DNA from: Gammaproteobacteria bacterium
Lineage (GTDB): Bacteria; Pseudomonadota; Gammaproteobacteria; Burkholderiales; Nitrosomonadaceae
DNA: 64,000 nucleotides
Direction of reading: 5' to 3'
Assembly (NCBI GenBank): GCA_015709615.1
Contig: CP054179.1
Coordinates: forward strand, 3,038,001 to 3,102,000
In this document: positions 25,888 through 35,266 of the stretch, piece after piece
Numbering within the stretch: the first letter of the stretch is position 1
Layout: every line of letters starts with the position of its first letter
Notes under the pieces: model-generated
Database searches by the model: none
Told to the model about the DNA's origin: nothing
What the model saw: only the letters and a program-made list of their open reading frames with translations
Position numbers and translations under genes: made by a program

Positions 25888-26353
25888 CTTGGATTCTTTT
25901 CAAGAAAAATGGCCATTGGGTGGCGCAAAAAATTTCGATATTGGCTTCAGATTTTTCATCTGATAATTAATATCTAATATCAATATATATAATGTTTTTA
26001 TTAGCGGCACAATTAAAGGTTAGTTGATGATAGGGTTAAGGAATGCCATATTTCTTGAAATGATTCTGTTGCAAATCTTTTGCTGAATGAAAAGAGCCGG
26101 TTGGCAAGATTTTCTTGCCATCTTCCGATCATGGCGCAGCTGGTTTCTGTTCCAGTACAAAATGATGGGTCTGTAGTGTCAGTGCGGTGTTTCATATACT
26201 GGCTGACGCTATGTCTGCCGGAATAGCCGCTGGTGATGCCGGGAATCTTTTTTGACCCGGCGGGAGGCTGTATCAATCCTTTGAAACAGCCAAAATCCGC
26301 ACTGTTCTGTTTATCACTATGGATGTTTCATCGGGGAAAAGGCAAAAGTGCCG
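25888..26353. other. Gene-free stretch between dsbA and the HDOD-GAF gene
   Basis: About 466 bases. The part next to the HDOD gene (25960-26020) is very AT-rich and likely holds its promoter. A frame on the minus strand (26013-26276, TTG start) has no recognisable motif, no ribosome-binding site and an unconvincing composition. A small hairpin GGCTGT/ACAGCC lies at about 26265-26291, with no T-run. Confidence 0.4.
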
Positions 26354-26989
26354 CTACTTTTCCTTGCGGACTTTTTCCAGCAGCGCATCCAAGGTTTTGA
26401 TGGTATCTTGCGGCGTGCTGCCCATTCTGCCGCTGGTTAGATATTTGCCGTTGATTACCAATGCCGGAACACCGGTGAGTTGATATTGGCGTGACATTTG
26501 TGTCGATCTCGATACCTGATTTTGCACTGCGAAAGACTGATAGGTATTTTCAAATTTCTTCCGGTCGATGCCTTGTTTCTCAATCCAATCGAACAAGACC
26601 GATTCATTATTCAGATCAATTTTGTCGCGATGAATGGCGTCGTATACTTTATCGTGCAGCGAACCGGTTATTCCGAGCGCCTCAATGGCATAAAATATTT
26701 TTGCAGCTGACACCCAATTGGGGCGAAGAATCGCCGGTACATACTGAAAACTGACATCACCGGGGATATTCGCGAGCCAGTTTTTTAGATGCGGATGCAG
26801 GCTGTAGCAATGCGGGCAGCCGTACCAGAAGAATTCCAGAACCTCGATTTTGCCGCTGCTCTCAGCCGGCTGCGGTTTTGCCAAGACTGTATAATCTTTG
26901 CCTTCAACGATTTCGGCGTTTGCACCGGTTGGATTGATTAAACCAAAACTGAATACTAGGAAGAAAACTGCAAGGGCTTGACGATTCAT
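26354..26989 (-). CDS. dsbA: Periplasmic thiol:disulfide interchange protein DsbA
   Basis: It oxidises cysteine pairs in exported proteins. The 211-residue precursor has a signal peptide ending at NAE and a thioredoxin fold with the active site CPHC in FFWYGCPHCYSLHP. The cis-proline region is TGVPALVINGKY. AAGGAG precedes the ATG. Located downstream of the SPOR-protein gene and argS, an order found in related betaproteobacteria. In this organism it would compete with the reducing needs of multihaem cytochrome c maturation. Confidence 0.95.
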   Translation of the reverse strand: MNRQALAVFFLVFSFGLINPTGANAEIVEGKDYTVLAKPQPAESSGKIEVLEFFWYGCPHCYSLHPHLKNWLANIPGDVSFQYVPAILRPNWVSAAKIFYAIEALGITGSLHDKVYDAIHRDKIDLNNESVLFDWIEKQGIDRKKFENTYQSFAVQNQVSRSTQMSRQYQLTGVPALVINGKYLTSGRMGSTPQDTIKTLDALLEKVRKEK

Positions 26990-27073
26990 GCTGACTCCTT
27001 AAAAAGTATTTAACGGGTTGCGATGAGTGATGAAGATTCAGGGCAAACGTCAGTGAAACGTTGCAATGAAGTG

Positions 27074-27904
27074 TTATTGTATCTTGACGGGCTGCGTTTC
27101 TATGCCATTTTCCCTTAATGACGCACTGGTTTGATCGCTATCCGTTCTGTTGTTGAATGGCCCGATACGGACACGGTACCAGGTGCCTTTCTCAGCCAAA
27201 TCGATCGCCTGCACCGATGCAAATACCCCCAGCAGAGCAAGCCTGGCTTTCATATTTTCCGCTTCGTCATTTTTTCTGAATGACCCTGCTTGGAGAAAAA
27301 TTTTCTCTTTCGCTGGAGCTGGTGTTTTGGTTTGCGATTGAGGCGTTACCGGCTGTTGCTGCTGCTGCACAGGCTGTTTCGGTTCGACCGGAAGCGCGCG
27401 CGGCTGGATGGCAGCGACTTGCGGCGGCGGAGTGACCGGAGTCACAACGGGGCGGGGCGGAGCAATGGGCTGCGGTGCCACGGGTGACGGCGCAATTTCA
27501 ACCGGCTTGTTGTTATTTTCCGGTGTTTTCGCGGTTATTTGCGGTTGCGCTGGTTTTTCGGTGGTACGTTTGAATTCACGATCGATTTCAGGTTCTTCGA
27601 TACCTGGCAAGATCTTGTAAAAATCAAACCGGGGTTTTTCTTCCGCTACAGCTACCGGTTCTTCCGGTACGGCCTTTTCCGCTGTTTTGGCTTTTTCTGC
27701 AACCGGCTGTGGAGGCGTTTTTTCCGCTGAAGCGGCTACTTTCTCTGCAGGTAAAAACGGACTGGGAGCGTAATTAAGATATAACCAGATGCCGATTGCA
27801 CTCGCAATGCCCAAAGCGTAACCGACAAATCCGCCAAAGAAAGCGGAGCCGCCCTTTTCGGACGAGGATTTTGCTGGCTTGCGGGTTTTATAATCTCGGC
27901 TCAT
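27074..27904 (-). CDS. SPOR-domain cell-envelope protein
   Basis: A 276-residue bitopic membrane protein: a basic cytoplasmic N-terminus, one membrane helix (about 25-45), a long proline/glutamine-rich periplasmic linker (about 55-195) and a C-terminal SPOR domain. The SPOR domain shows FLQAGSFRKNDEAENMKARLAL and RVRIGPFNNRTDSDQ. SPOR domains bind denuded septal peptidoglycan, so a FtsN-like role in division is plausible. It lies 24 bases downstream of argS, a well-known arrangement. Confidence 0.9.
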   Translation of the reverse strand: MSRDYKTRKPAKSSSEKGGSAFFGGFVGYALGIASAIGIWLYLNYAPSPFLPAEKVAASAEKTPPQPVAEKAKTAEKAVPEEPVAVAEEKPRFDFYKILPGIEEPEIDREFKRTTEKPAQPQITAKTPENNNKPVEIAPSPVAPQPIAPPRPVVTPVTPPPQVAAIQPRALPVEPKQPVQQQQQPVTPQSQTKTPAPAKEKIFLQAGSFRKNDEAENMKARLALLGVFASVQAIDLAEKGTWYRVRIGPFNNRTDSDQTSASLRENGIETQPVKIQ

Positions 27905-27928
27905 GAATATCCTTCTACATTAATTCAA

Positions 27929-29686
27929 TTACATTTTATCAGGTGCGCTGACACCGAGTAAGGTCAATCCATTATGCAGTACCTGGCGGGTAGCGGCGAT
28001 CAACGCCAGCCGGGCGTGCTGCAGGGGAATTTCGGATACCAGGAAGCGCGTTGAATTATAGTAACTATGGAATTCGCTGGCCAATTCTCTCAAGTAGAAG
28101 GCGATCAGATGGGGAGAAAATTCCTTCGCGGCCATTTCCACGGTGTCGGGAAAATCGATCAGTTTCTGCAGCAGAGCCAGTTCGGCAGGACTGGATAATG
28201 CTTCTGTTCCGGCTTCAACCAGATCGTCAATATCGCCGTCCCATTGCGCCAGTACGCTGCGCACGCGCGCATGGGCATATTGCACGTAATAAACCGGATT
28301 CTCGTTGCTTTGCGACTTCGCCAGGTCTAAATCGAAATCCAAATGCTGATCGCTTTTGCGCATCACATAAAAGAACCGTGCCGCGTCTTTGCCGACTTCC
28401 TCGCGCAATTCCCGCAGCGTGACGAATTCACCGGAGCGGGTCGACATCGGCGCTTTTTTACCGTCGCGGTAAAGTACGGCAAACTGCACCAGAGCGATTT
28501 CCAGTTTTGCTGGTTCCAGCCCGAGCGCCTGCAATGCGCCTTTCACGCGTGGAATGTAGCCGTGATGGTCCGCGCCCCAGATATTGATGACTTGATCGAA
28601 ACCGCGCTCGAATTTATTCAGGTGATAAGCGATGTCCGATGCGAAATAAGTGAATTGACCATTTTCCCGCTGCACCACCCGGTCTTTTTCGTCGCCGAAA
28701 TCGGTTGAACGGAACCAGATTGCTCCATCTTGTTCGTATAAGTATTTTTTTTCTTTGAGCAATTCGATGGTGCGCGCGACCGAGCCATTATCGTATAACG
28801 ATTGTTCGGAAAACCAAGTGTCGAATTCAACCCCGAATTCCATCAGGTCATTGCGGCAATCGCCAATTTGCTCGGTCAGCACAAAATTGTGGATATACGC
28901 ATAATCCTGGCCGAGTATTTTTTTGGCGTTGGCAATTAACCGATCCAGATGTTCGTCGGTACTCACGGCTGTTTCCATGACACTCACAGGCAAACCATCC
29001 AACACGAGCTCCGGATGATGAACATATCGTTCGGCGTGTGCCTGGTGAATCAAGCGAGCCATCGACTTGACGTAGTCTCCCTGATACGCATTTTGCGGGA
29101 ACGGAATGTGGATGTCGTTTAGCTCCAGATACCGCAACCAGGTAGAAAGCGTCAGAATATCCATCTGACGGCCCGCATCATTCACGTAGAATTCACGCGA
29201 TACGTTGAAACCGGCGGCAGTCAGAACATTCGACAGGCTGGCGCCGATTGCGGCGCCGCGTCCATGACCGACATGCAAGGGGCCGGTCGGATTGGCCGAA
29301 ACGAATTCCACCTGGATTTTCTTTCCTTGACCGGAATCACTGTGGCCGAATGTTTCTTTGCTTCGCAACACCTGATGCACGCATTGCTGTTTCGCGGAAT
29401 TTTTCAGGAACAAATTGATAAATCCGGCGCCTGCTATTTCCACTTTCTCCAGATAAGGCGAGGCGGGCAGGGCATTGATCAATAAATCCGCCACTTCGCG
29501 CGGGTTTTTATGCAGCGACTTGGCCAGTTGCATGGCCAGATTGCACGAATAATCGCCGTGACTGGCTTGCTTGGTGCGCGTCAATTCAATGCGGACATCG
29601 ACGTCCGGCGTCGCGATGGCATTGGCGGCGGTACGGAATAGCTCGGCGAAATGGGTTTTGAAATGTGGATGAGCGGATGAATTCAT
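27929..29686 (-). CDS. argS: Arginyl-tRNA synthetase
   Basis: A class I aminoacyl-tRNA synthetase of 585 residues. The HIGH motif appears as HVGHGRGAAIG after SANPTGPL. The N-terminal Add-1 domain and the C-terminal DALR anticodon-binding domain (YYNSTRFLV region) are present. The KMSKS-like motif is replaced by KAPMSTRSGEFVTL, normal for ArgRS. First gene of the run argS-SPOR-dsbA. Confidence 0.97.
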   Translation of the reverse strand: MNSSAHPHFKTHFAELFRTAANAIATPDVDVRIELTRTKQASHGDYSCNLAMQLAKSLHKNPREVADLLINALPASPYLEKVEIAGAGFINLFLKNSAKQQCVHQVLRSKETFGHSDSGQGKKIQVEFVSANPTGPLHVGHGRGAAIGASLSNVLTAAGFNVSREFYVNDAGRQMDILTLSTWLRYLELNDIHIPFPQNAYQGDYVKSMARLIHQAHAERYVHHPELVLDGLPVSVMETAVSTDEHLDRLIANAKKILGQDYAYIHNFVLTEQIGDCRNDLMEFGVEFDTWFSEQSLYDNGSVARTIELLKEKKYLYEQDGAIWFRSTDFGDEKDRVVQRENGQFTYFASDIAYHLNKFERGFDQVINIWGADHHGYIPRVKGALQALGLEPAKLEIALVQFAVLYRDGKKAPMSTRSGEFVTLRELREEVGKDAARFFYVMRKSDQHLDFDLDLAKSQSNENPVYYVQYAHARVRSVLAQWDGDIDDLVEAGTEALSSPAELALLQKLIDFPDTVEMAAKEFSPHLIAFYLRELASEFHSYYNSTRFLVSEIPLQHARLALIAATRQVLHNGLTLLGVSAPDKM

Positions 29687-29788
29687 GGTTGGGAATCAGC
29701 GGTATCGAAATTTTTTACGCAATGCTGCTGCGCGGGATGAGAATCACAGTTGTTAGAATATAAGCGGTATTTTATCAGGTGGCGCGGT

Positions 29789-30529
29789 TCAGACCAAAGA
29801 TTGCTGGCGATGCGTTTCAAACAAACAAATTCCCGCGCTGACGGCAACATTCAAGCTTTCCACGCTGCCCAGCATGGGAATCCGCACTAACTGATCACAA
29901 TTCTCGCGTGTCAGGCGCCGCAGTCCTTTTTCTTCTGAACCCAACACCCAGGCAACAGCGCCCTGGATCGGGAAATGCGTCAAATCGTAATCCGCATCTT
30001 CCGCGGTGCCAAATATCCAAATGTTACGTTCTTTTAATTGATTCAAAGTGCGCGCCAAATTGGTGACGGCGATATAGGGAACGGTATCCGCCGCGCCGCT
30101 GGCAACCTTATAAACCGTTGGCGTCAAGCCGACCGCGCGGTCTTTCGGTGCGATCACAGCATGCACGCCGAACGCATCGGCGACGCGCAAACAGGCGCCC
30201 AAATTGTGCGGATCCTGAATACCGTCCAGCACCAGCAGGCGTGCCGGGCCGGTTAGTGTATCCAAAATGTCGTCAATGCCGGTATGACTGCGCGCGCTGT
30301 CGATACTGGCCGCAACGCCTTGATGACGATCACTGCCGGTCATGCTGGCGAGTTTTGCGCTTTCGCATGGAACCAGGCGGATCTTCCGGTTTTCGGCCAG
30401 CTGGATGAGATTGCGTGCACGCTGATCGTCACGCGCAGCATCGATCAGAATCTCTTTGATGCTATCCGGATTTTGCCGCAGGCGGCTGGTGACGGCATGA
30501 AAACCGAAGATAAAGCGGGTGTTGGACAC
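29789..30529 (-). CDS. rlmB: 23S rRNA (guanosine-2'-O-)-methyltransferase RlmB
   Basis: A SPOUT-class methyltransferase of 246 residues. It has an N-terminal substrate-binding domain (FIFGFHAVTSRL) and the knotted SAM-binding domain with LDGIQDPHNLGACLRVADAFG, VLGSEEKGLRRL and SVESLNVAVSAG. It methylates G2251 of 23S rRNA in E. coli. Start is GTG with AGGTT upstream. Directly downstream of rnr, the conserved rnr-rlmB pair. Confidence 0.96.
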   Translation of the reverse strand: MSNTRFIFGFHAVTSRLRQNPDSIKEILIDAARDDQRARNLIQLAENRKIRLVPCESAKLASMTGSDRHQGVAASIDSARSHTGIDDILDTLTGPARLLVLDGIQDPHNLGACLRVADAFGVHAVIAPKDRAVGLTPTVYKVASGAADTVPYIAVTNLARTLNQLKERNIWIFGTAEDADYDLTHFPIQGAVAWVLGSEEKGLRRLTRENCDQLVRIPMLGSVESLNVAVSAGICLFETHRQQSLV

Positions 30530-30613
30530 GTTTTAACCTGAGCTTGATTGGAAAATAACCGGCTGTTTGGCCGGGTGATTGATTTTTGCGCGTATTTTAG
30601 AGCAATTCATCAC

Positions 30614-32866
30614 CTATAAATGTGATTTCTTGCTTTTGGCCGAAGCTTTGGCTTTTGTTCTGGTTTTTGTTTGGGTTTTGGCTCGTTCCGGTTTTTTATC
30701 CGGTTCGGCTAACACAAAATCGATTTTGCTGGTTTCCAGATCGACGCGTACCAATTTGACGCGCAACCGGTCGCCGAGGCGATATTGCTTGCCGCTACGT
30801 TCGCCGAGTAACAGATGCTTGGTGGCATCGAAATGAAAATAATCGCTCGGTAATTCGGAAATATGTACCAACCCTTCGACGTACACGCCGTCCAGCGCCA
30901 CAAACAGACCGAATCCGGTCACACTGCTGATGACGCCGTCAAAGCATTCACCGATTCTGTCCTGCATATAAAAACACTTGAGCCAGGATTCGACATCGCG
31001 CGTAGCGTCATCGGCGCGCCGTTCGGTCATCGAGCAATGCAGGCCCAATTCGTTCCAATCGCCGGGATTGTAGGTTTCACCTTGCAAGACCGCTTTGATC
31101 GCGCGGTGCACCAGCAAATCGGGATAGCGCCGGATCGGCGACGTGAAATGGGTGTAAGCATCATATGCGAGTCCGAAATGACCTGTGAGATCCGGGCTGT
31201 AGATGGCTTGCTGCAACGATCTGAGCATGACGGTTTGCAATAGTTGCGCATCCGGTCTGCCTTGGATTTTAAGCAGCGTTTGCGCGTAATCCTTGGCACC
31301 CGGTTTGTTCTTGCCACCTAATTGAATACCGAATTCCTTCAGAAAATTGCGCAAAGCCTCGATTTTTTCTGCAGCCGGGCTTTCGTGAATGCGATACAAC
31401 GTAGTTTGACCGTTTTTTTGCAGAAAATCTGCAGCGCAGACATTCGCCGCCAGCATGCATTCTTCGATCAGGCGATGCGCTTCGGTGCGCTGCACCGGCA
31501 CAATCTTTTCGATCTTACCTTGGTCGTTGAAGAACATCTGGGTTTCGGTGGTTTCAAAATCGATTGCACCGCGCTTTTTGCGCGCTTTGAGCAACGCCTT
31601 GAACAGTTTGTAGACCAATTGCAAGTGTGGCAGCAGTGCGGCATGTTCCTTAGCTTCGGCTCCTTTGGGTTTTTCCAGTATCGCCGTTACCGTGGTGTAA
31701 GTCAGGCGTGCATGCGAGCGCATCACCGCGGGATAAAAAATGTAATCCAGTATCTCGCCGTTTTTCTGGAACTCTATCTCACATACCATACACAAGCGGT
31801 TTTTATCGGGATTGAGCGAACACAGCTCGTTCGATAGTGCTTCGGGCAGCATCGGAATGACGCGGCGCGGAAAATACACGGAATTGCCCCGGTCCAGCGC
31901 TTCTTGGTCAAGCGCGTCACGCGGTTTGACATAGTGACTGACATCCGCGATCGCCACATATAAGCGGTATCCGTCATCCGCTTTCTCGCAATAAACCGCA
32001 TCGTCGAAATCGCGCGCGGTTTCGCCATCGATGGTGACCAGCGGCAAATGCGTGATGTCTTTACGTCCCTTGAATTCTTTCTTCAGGACATTCTTGGGAA
32101 ATTTGGCCGCGAGTTTTTCAATTTCGGGAGGGAACACGTAAGGTAAATCGTGTTTGCGCAAAGCGATTTCAATTTCCATTCCTGGCGCGGTGTAGTCGCC
32201 CAGAATCTCGATAATCTTACCGATCGGTTGTGTTTGTTTATTCGGTTGCTGGATGATTTCGACAATGACAATTTGCCCAGCCTTGGCTTTGAGCGAGTGC
32301 TCCTTGGCGATCAGAATATCCTGGCTGATACGCTTGTTTTCGGCGACGACGAATAAAATACCGTGGTCGATATGCAGCCGTCCCACCAGTTGCGTGTTCG
32401 TGTGTTCCAGGACTTCGACAATGACGGCTTCGCGCCGGCCGCGCCGGTCCAACCCGATTTCACGAACCACGACTCGGTCGCCGTGCAACGCTTTGTTCAT
32501 TTCTTTAGCGCTCAAAAATAGATCCGGGCTGCCGTCATCGGGAAGCAAAAAGCCGAATCCATCCGCGTGACCTTGTATCCGGCCTTTGATCAGATCCAGT
32601 TTTTCCATCACGCAAATATCGCCTTTGCGGTTACGGAAAATCTGACCTTCGCGCATCATCGCCGTTAAGCGGCGGTTGAACAGCTCTTCTTCTTTTTTTG
32701 TGATATCCAGTAATTTCCGCAATACCGGCTCAGCAAGCGGTATTCCTTGTTGCTGTAAAATCTGCAGAATATATTCCCGGCTTGGTAATGGACTTTTGTA
32801 GCGCTCTTTCTCACGTTTGAGAAAAGGATCCAAATTACGCAGTTTATGATTTTTCTTAATTGACAA
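30614..32866 (-). CDS. rnr: Ribonuclease R
   Basis: A 3'-5' exoribonuclease of 750 residues that degrades structured RNA and trims tmRNA-tagged messages. Domains in order: an N-terminal helix-turn-helix region, two cold-shock domains, the RNB catalytic domain (DGETARDFDDAVYCE with its aspartates), and an S1 domain (ISSVTGFGLFVALDGVYVEGLVHISEL). A lysine-rich tail follows. The start is TTG, about ten bases after AGGAA; no in-frame ATG lies near. It is divergent from tRNA-Leu and followed by rlmB. Confidence 0.95.
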   Translation of the reverse strand: MSIKKNHKLRNLDPFLKREKERYKSPLPSREYILQILQQQGIPLAEPVLRKLLDITKKEEELFNRRLTAMMREGQIFRNRKGDICVMEKLDLIKGRIQGHADGFGFLLPDDGSPDLFLSAKEMNKALHGDRVVVREIGLDRRGRREAVIVEVLEHTNTQLVGRLHIDHGILFVVAENKRISQDILIAKEHSLKAKAGQIVIVEIIQQPNKQTQPIGKIIEILGDYTAPGMEIEIALRKHDLPYVFPPEIEKLAAKFPKNVLKKEFKGRKDITHLPLVTIDGETARDFDDAVYCEKADDGYRLYVAIADVSHYVKPRDALDQEALDRGNSVYFPRRVIPMLPEALSNELCSLNPDKNRLCMVCEIEFQKNGEILDYIFYPAVMRSHARLTYTTVTAILEKPKGAEAKEHAALLPHLQLVYKLFKALLKARKKRGAIDFETTETQMFFNDQGKIEKIVPVQRTEAHRLIEECMLAANVCAADFLQKNGQTTLYRIHESPAAEKIEALRNFLKEFGIQLGGKNKPGAKDYAQTLLKIQGRPDAQLLQTVMLRSLQQAIYSPDLTGHFGLAYDAYTHFTSPIRRYPDLLVHRAIKAVLQGETYNPGDWNELGLHCSMTERRADDATRDVESWLKCFYMQDRIGECFDGVISSVTGFGLFVALDGVYVEGLVHISELPSDYFHFDATKHLLLGERSGKQYRLGDRLRVKLVRVDLETSKIDFVLAEPDKKPERAKTQTKTRTKAKASAKSKKSHL

Positions 32867-32922
32867 AACAATGATTTCCTATAGAATTACGCGTTCTTCG
32901 GCAGCCTGACCTGGCTGTCCTT

Positions 32923-33008
32923 GGCCCAGATGGCGGAATTGGTAGACGCGCATGGTTCAGGTCCATGTGCCTTCGGGTGTGGAGGTTCGAGTCCTCTTCT
33001 GGGCACCA
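32923..33008 (+). tRNA. tRNA-Leu (anticodon CAG)
   Basis: An 86-nt type II tRNA with a long variable arm. The acceptor stem GCCCAGA pairs with TCTGGGC, followed by A and an encoded CCA. The anticodon loop reads TTCAGGT. The T-loop is GGTTCGAGTCC. It marks the left edge of the accessory stretch ending at rpsT. Confidence 0.97.
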
Positions 33009-33772
33009 TCAGTACTTAATAAGTTACTGAGTATTAGATAATTAAATTTTACATCAAGTATTTCTATACCTAAAACTATACCGAAAAAAGAGTCACTGGG
33101 CTTTTTTGATTCACTAATACTTAAAGTCTAGGCAGGAATCCAGATTTCAATATATTTTTTGATCTTATATCAGATTCTTTCTGTTGTATATTTTTAGACC
33201 GTTAGTGTGTCTAAAACCGGGGTGAGTATCAGTCATTCATTCCGGCCAGTAATTCCTATAGAGTTCGGCAAGCATATCCTCTTTCTTTGCGTAAACATCT
33301 AGTAGTACGGGAGAATCGAGCCAGTAACTTTCCGCTATTTTCCAGAGTCCGGCCATTCCTTCGTTGATCCACCTGATTTCCAATTCAGTGGCATGTCTAC
33401 AGGCAATTAAGAAATAGATTTTTTTCTTCCTGTGCTCTTGTTTTCTTCGATCGGTTACTTAAATATCGTGCAAAATTCATCGTAACTAATTGTGAACTAA
33501 TGATAATGTCTCAAACGTCTCTTGTCTCTAATTCAATTTTTTTGTGGATGTGGACCAAAAGCAGTCTAGGTAAGATGTAATGCGCTAATGGCAGTTGACT
33601 TTGCGCATGAAGAGAGAAGTCCGAAAAAAGCAAGCAGCATCGTAGAGCAAGAATTGAAGTGAGGTTTGGCTTCGTTGACGCTTATAAAATCATTACTCAG
33701 TGACAACCCTTGTAAGTAAGCAAATGAGACAATCGCTTGTAATCTGAATCTTATTGGATAGCTATCGATTTG
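33009..33772. other. AT-rich accessory region after tRNA-Leu
   Basis: About 760 bases with no intact, recognisable gene. It contains one short orphan reading frame (33237-33458, minus). No copy of the tRNA 3' end that would mark an attachment site was found. The low GC and lack of coding suggest decayed insertion material. Confidence 0.45.
33237..33458 (-). pseudogene. Short orphan reading frame, probably a gene remnant
   Basis: The minus strand is open for about 73 codons ending at the TGA at 33237-33239. The last 50 residues look protein-like: FLIACRHATELEIRWINEG, then a tryptophan-rich segment and YRNYWPE at the end. No ATG, GTG or TTG occurs at the upper end. A neighbouring frame has an ATG at 33480 and is open for about 27 codons across a run of seven A. 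A one-base slip in that run would join both parts into one protein of about 80 residues. I do not recognise the family. It could be a frameshifted small gene or the tail of a lost one. Confidence 0.35.
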
Positions 33773-33779
33773 TACAATC
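33773..33779 (+). repeat. Target-site duplication, left of IS copy 1
   Basis: TACAATC, repeated exactly at 34650-34656 on the other side of the element. The duplication shows that copy 1 transposed into this site as a unit. Confidence 0.85.
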
Positions 33780-34649
33780 TGTAAGAAATCTCAGGGTTGT
33801 TTACAGAGAGGTTGATTGAAATAAGCGAAGAGTATTTCATAAGGGGTAGCATTATTCAAACTCTTATGAGGCTTAACGGTATTGTAGAAGTTAATGAAAC
33901 GGAGAAGCTGAATGCGTCGATCGGCGCTGTCTTTAAAGTGAATCTTACTGTGCCACATATCCATCAGGGTGCGGATAACCCGCTCAGCTTTACCGTTGGT
34001 TTGCGGACGATTGATACGGGTAAACTTCTGACCGATACCGTGCTGCCTGCAAGCTTTGACAAAAGCATGGCCGTCAGTTCCTTTAAATTCTTTGCCGTTG
34101 TCAGAATAAGCATAGTCGATCTGGTAAGGACATTGAGCAACAGTGCTTGTGAGAAAGCAAGCTGCACTATGCTGGGTTTTATCGGGAAGATATCGGCATA
34201 CAATTCCCTGGAGAAATCATCGATGGCCACAAACAGGTACTCGCGAGGTTTATTGGCAGACTGTCCTTTCAATAATGGAAGCCGCTTGGTATCGAGGTGA
34301 ACGAGCTCGCCCGGATAAGATTTGTTATAGCGCTTCGCTTCACGCTTGAGACGTTCCTGGATGGTTTGCTCTACTTTAGCCAAACGTTTGAGGCCATACT
34401 GCAGTGTCTTGAAGCGCTGATTGGTACTGCTACGCGGAGTAAATTCCTGGAGTCTGGCTCGTTTCAGTACGTCATAAATCGTTGGCCGGCTGACGTGAAA
34501 GTATTCTGCCAGCTGAACTACCTTCCACAGCCGGGTTTGATACAGCCGCCAGATTTCCTGACGATCCAATAATGTTAAACGAGTGCGTTTGTGTATGTTC
34601 ATCTACAGTATTCTCCTGAATACTGTAAACAACGCTAGAAATTCTTACA
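33780..34649 (-). mobile_element. IS481-family insertion sequence, copy 1 (870 bp, defective)
   Basis: Ends begin TGTAAGAA on both sides, with imperfect terminal inverted repeats that share TGTAAGAA and GTTGTTTACAG. A 7-bp duplication (TACAATC) flanks it. The transposase is read on the minus strand and is frameshifted. The element is one base shorter than copy 2 (871 bp), matching a single deleted C. Family assignment rests on the TGT ends, size and one-ORF DDE transposase. Confidence 0.88.
33791..34602 (-). pseudogene. IS481-type transposase, frameshifted
   Basis: The first about 125 residues equal those of the intact copy at 35314-36126 except for one Lys/Glu change. After ADIFP the frame is lost because a CCCC run in the intact copy is CCC here (about 34188). 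The remaining sequence still aligns in the other frame, including the region for the second catalytic aspartate and the glutamate. Translation would end near 33964 with a nonsense tail. The part beyond the frameshift is clearly more diverged from copy 2 than the part before it. Confidence 0.9.
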
Positions 34650-34656
34650 TACAATC
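34650..34656 (+). repeat. Target-site duplication, right of IS copy 1
   Basis: TACAATC, the exact partner of 33773-33779. Confidence 0.85.
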
Positions 34657-34865
34657 AGTCTGATAGACTTGATTCATTAGATTCATTATTCCGATGGCAG
34701 CGCCAGCCATGCTTTATCAACAACTGCTTATATGGCGTGACTGATGTGTTCAATGAGCGGAATGGGAAATTGCTGAGATAAATACTCAGACCGTGTGTTT
34801 CTTCGATAGCGTGAAACAAGATCGTCTGGCAGCCGAAGTCTGCTAACTCAGATTGATCTAAAATT

Positions 34866-35087
34866 TCAGTGAACTATTATTTCCACCACTCGCCGGTACA
34901 CGGGGGAAAGCAGTAATAAAACCACTAAACCGATCGGGAAAGCGATGCCCCAGGAATAGAGCCATTCTTCAATAAAATTACTGGAAAATCCGAGGTTTAC
35001 TGCAGTCACGGTTGCGGATACACAGCACGTCATTGTCGCGGACATGATTAAACAATACAGGCAATGCGCTAAGAATTTCTGTTTCAT
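34866..35087 (-). CDS. DUF2798-family small membrane protein
   Basis: About 73 residues with two hydrophobic helices. The central NLGFSSNFIEEWLYSWGIAFPIG pattern is typical of DUF2798 (a membrane helix, a short N-[LF]-G-containing turn, then a second helix), ending in LLLSPVYRRVVEIIV. Function is unknown. It is the only credible gene between the two IS copies, in a gap of about 617 bases. The ATG at 35087 matches the usual family start; an in-frame ATG at 35135 would add 16 residues. Neither has a clear ribosome-binding site. The rest of the gap (34657-34865 and 35136-35266) shows no gene. Confidence 0.65.
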   Translation of the reverse strand: MKQKFLAHCLYCLIMSATMTCCVSATVTAVNLGFSSNFIEEWLYSWGIAFPIGLVVLLLLSPVYRRVVEIIVH

Positions 35088-35266
35088 GTCAAAAACTACT
35101 GAAAATTTGAAATCCCGTATTGTATTTAATTTCATGTCAAAATATTGTTAATCAATAGGCTTGATTGCTGGTGTTCGTAATCAATGGCTTGTTATAAAGG
35201 CTTTAGATTAACAGATCTTGTTTGCTGGTCTAGCGCCTTGTCAAAAACTTCAGCTACTTTTTCAGT

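Noticed and set aside
26013..26276. Minus-strand frame of 87 codons upstream of dsbA
   Set aside because: TTG start without ribosome-binding site, no recognisable motif, uneven composition; likely chance in non-coding sequence.
33797..34300. Plus-strand frame of 167 codons inside IS copy 1
   Set aside because: It is the complement of the transposase gene; the same shadow frame occurs in copy 2.
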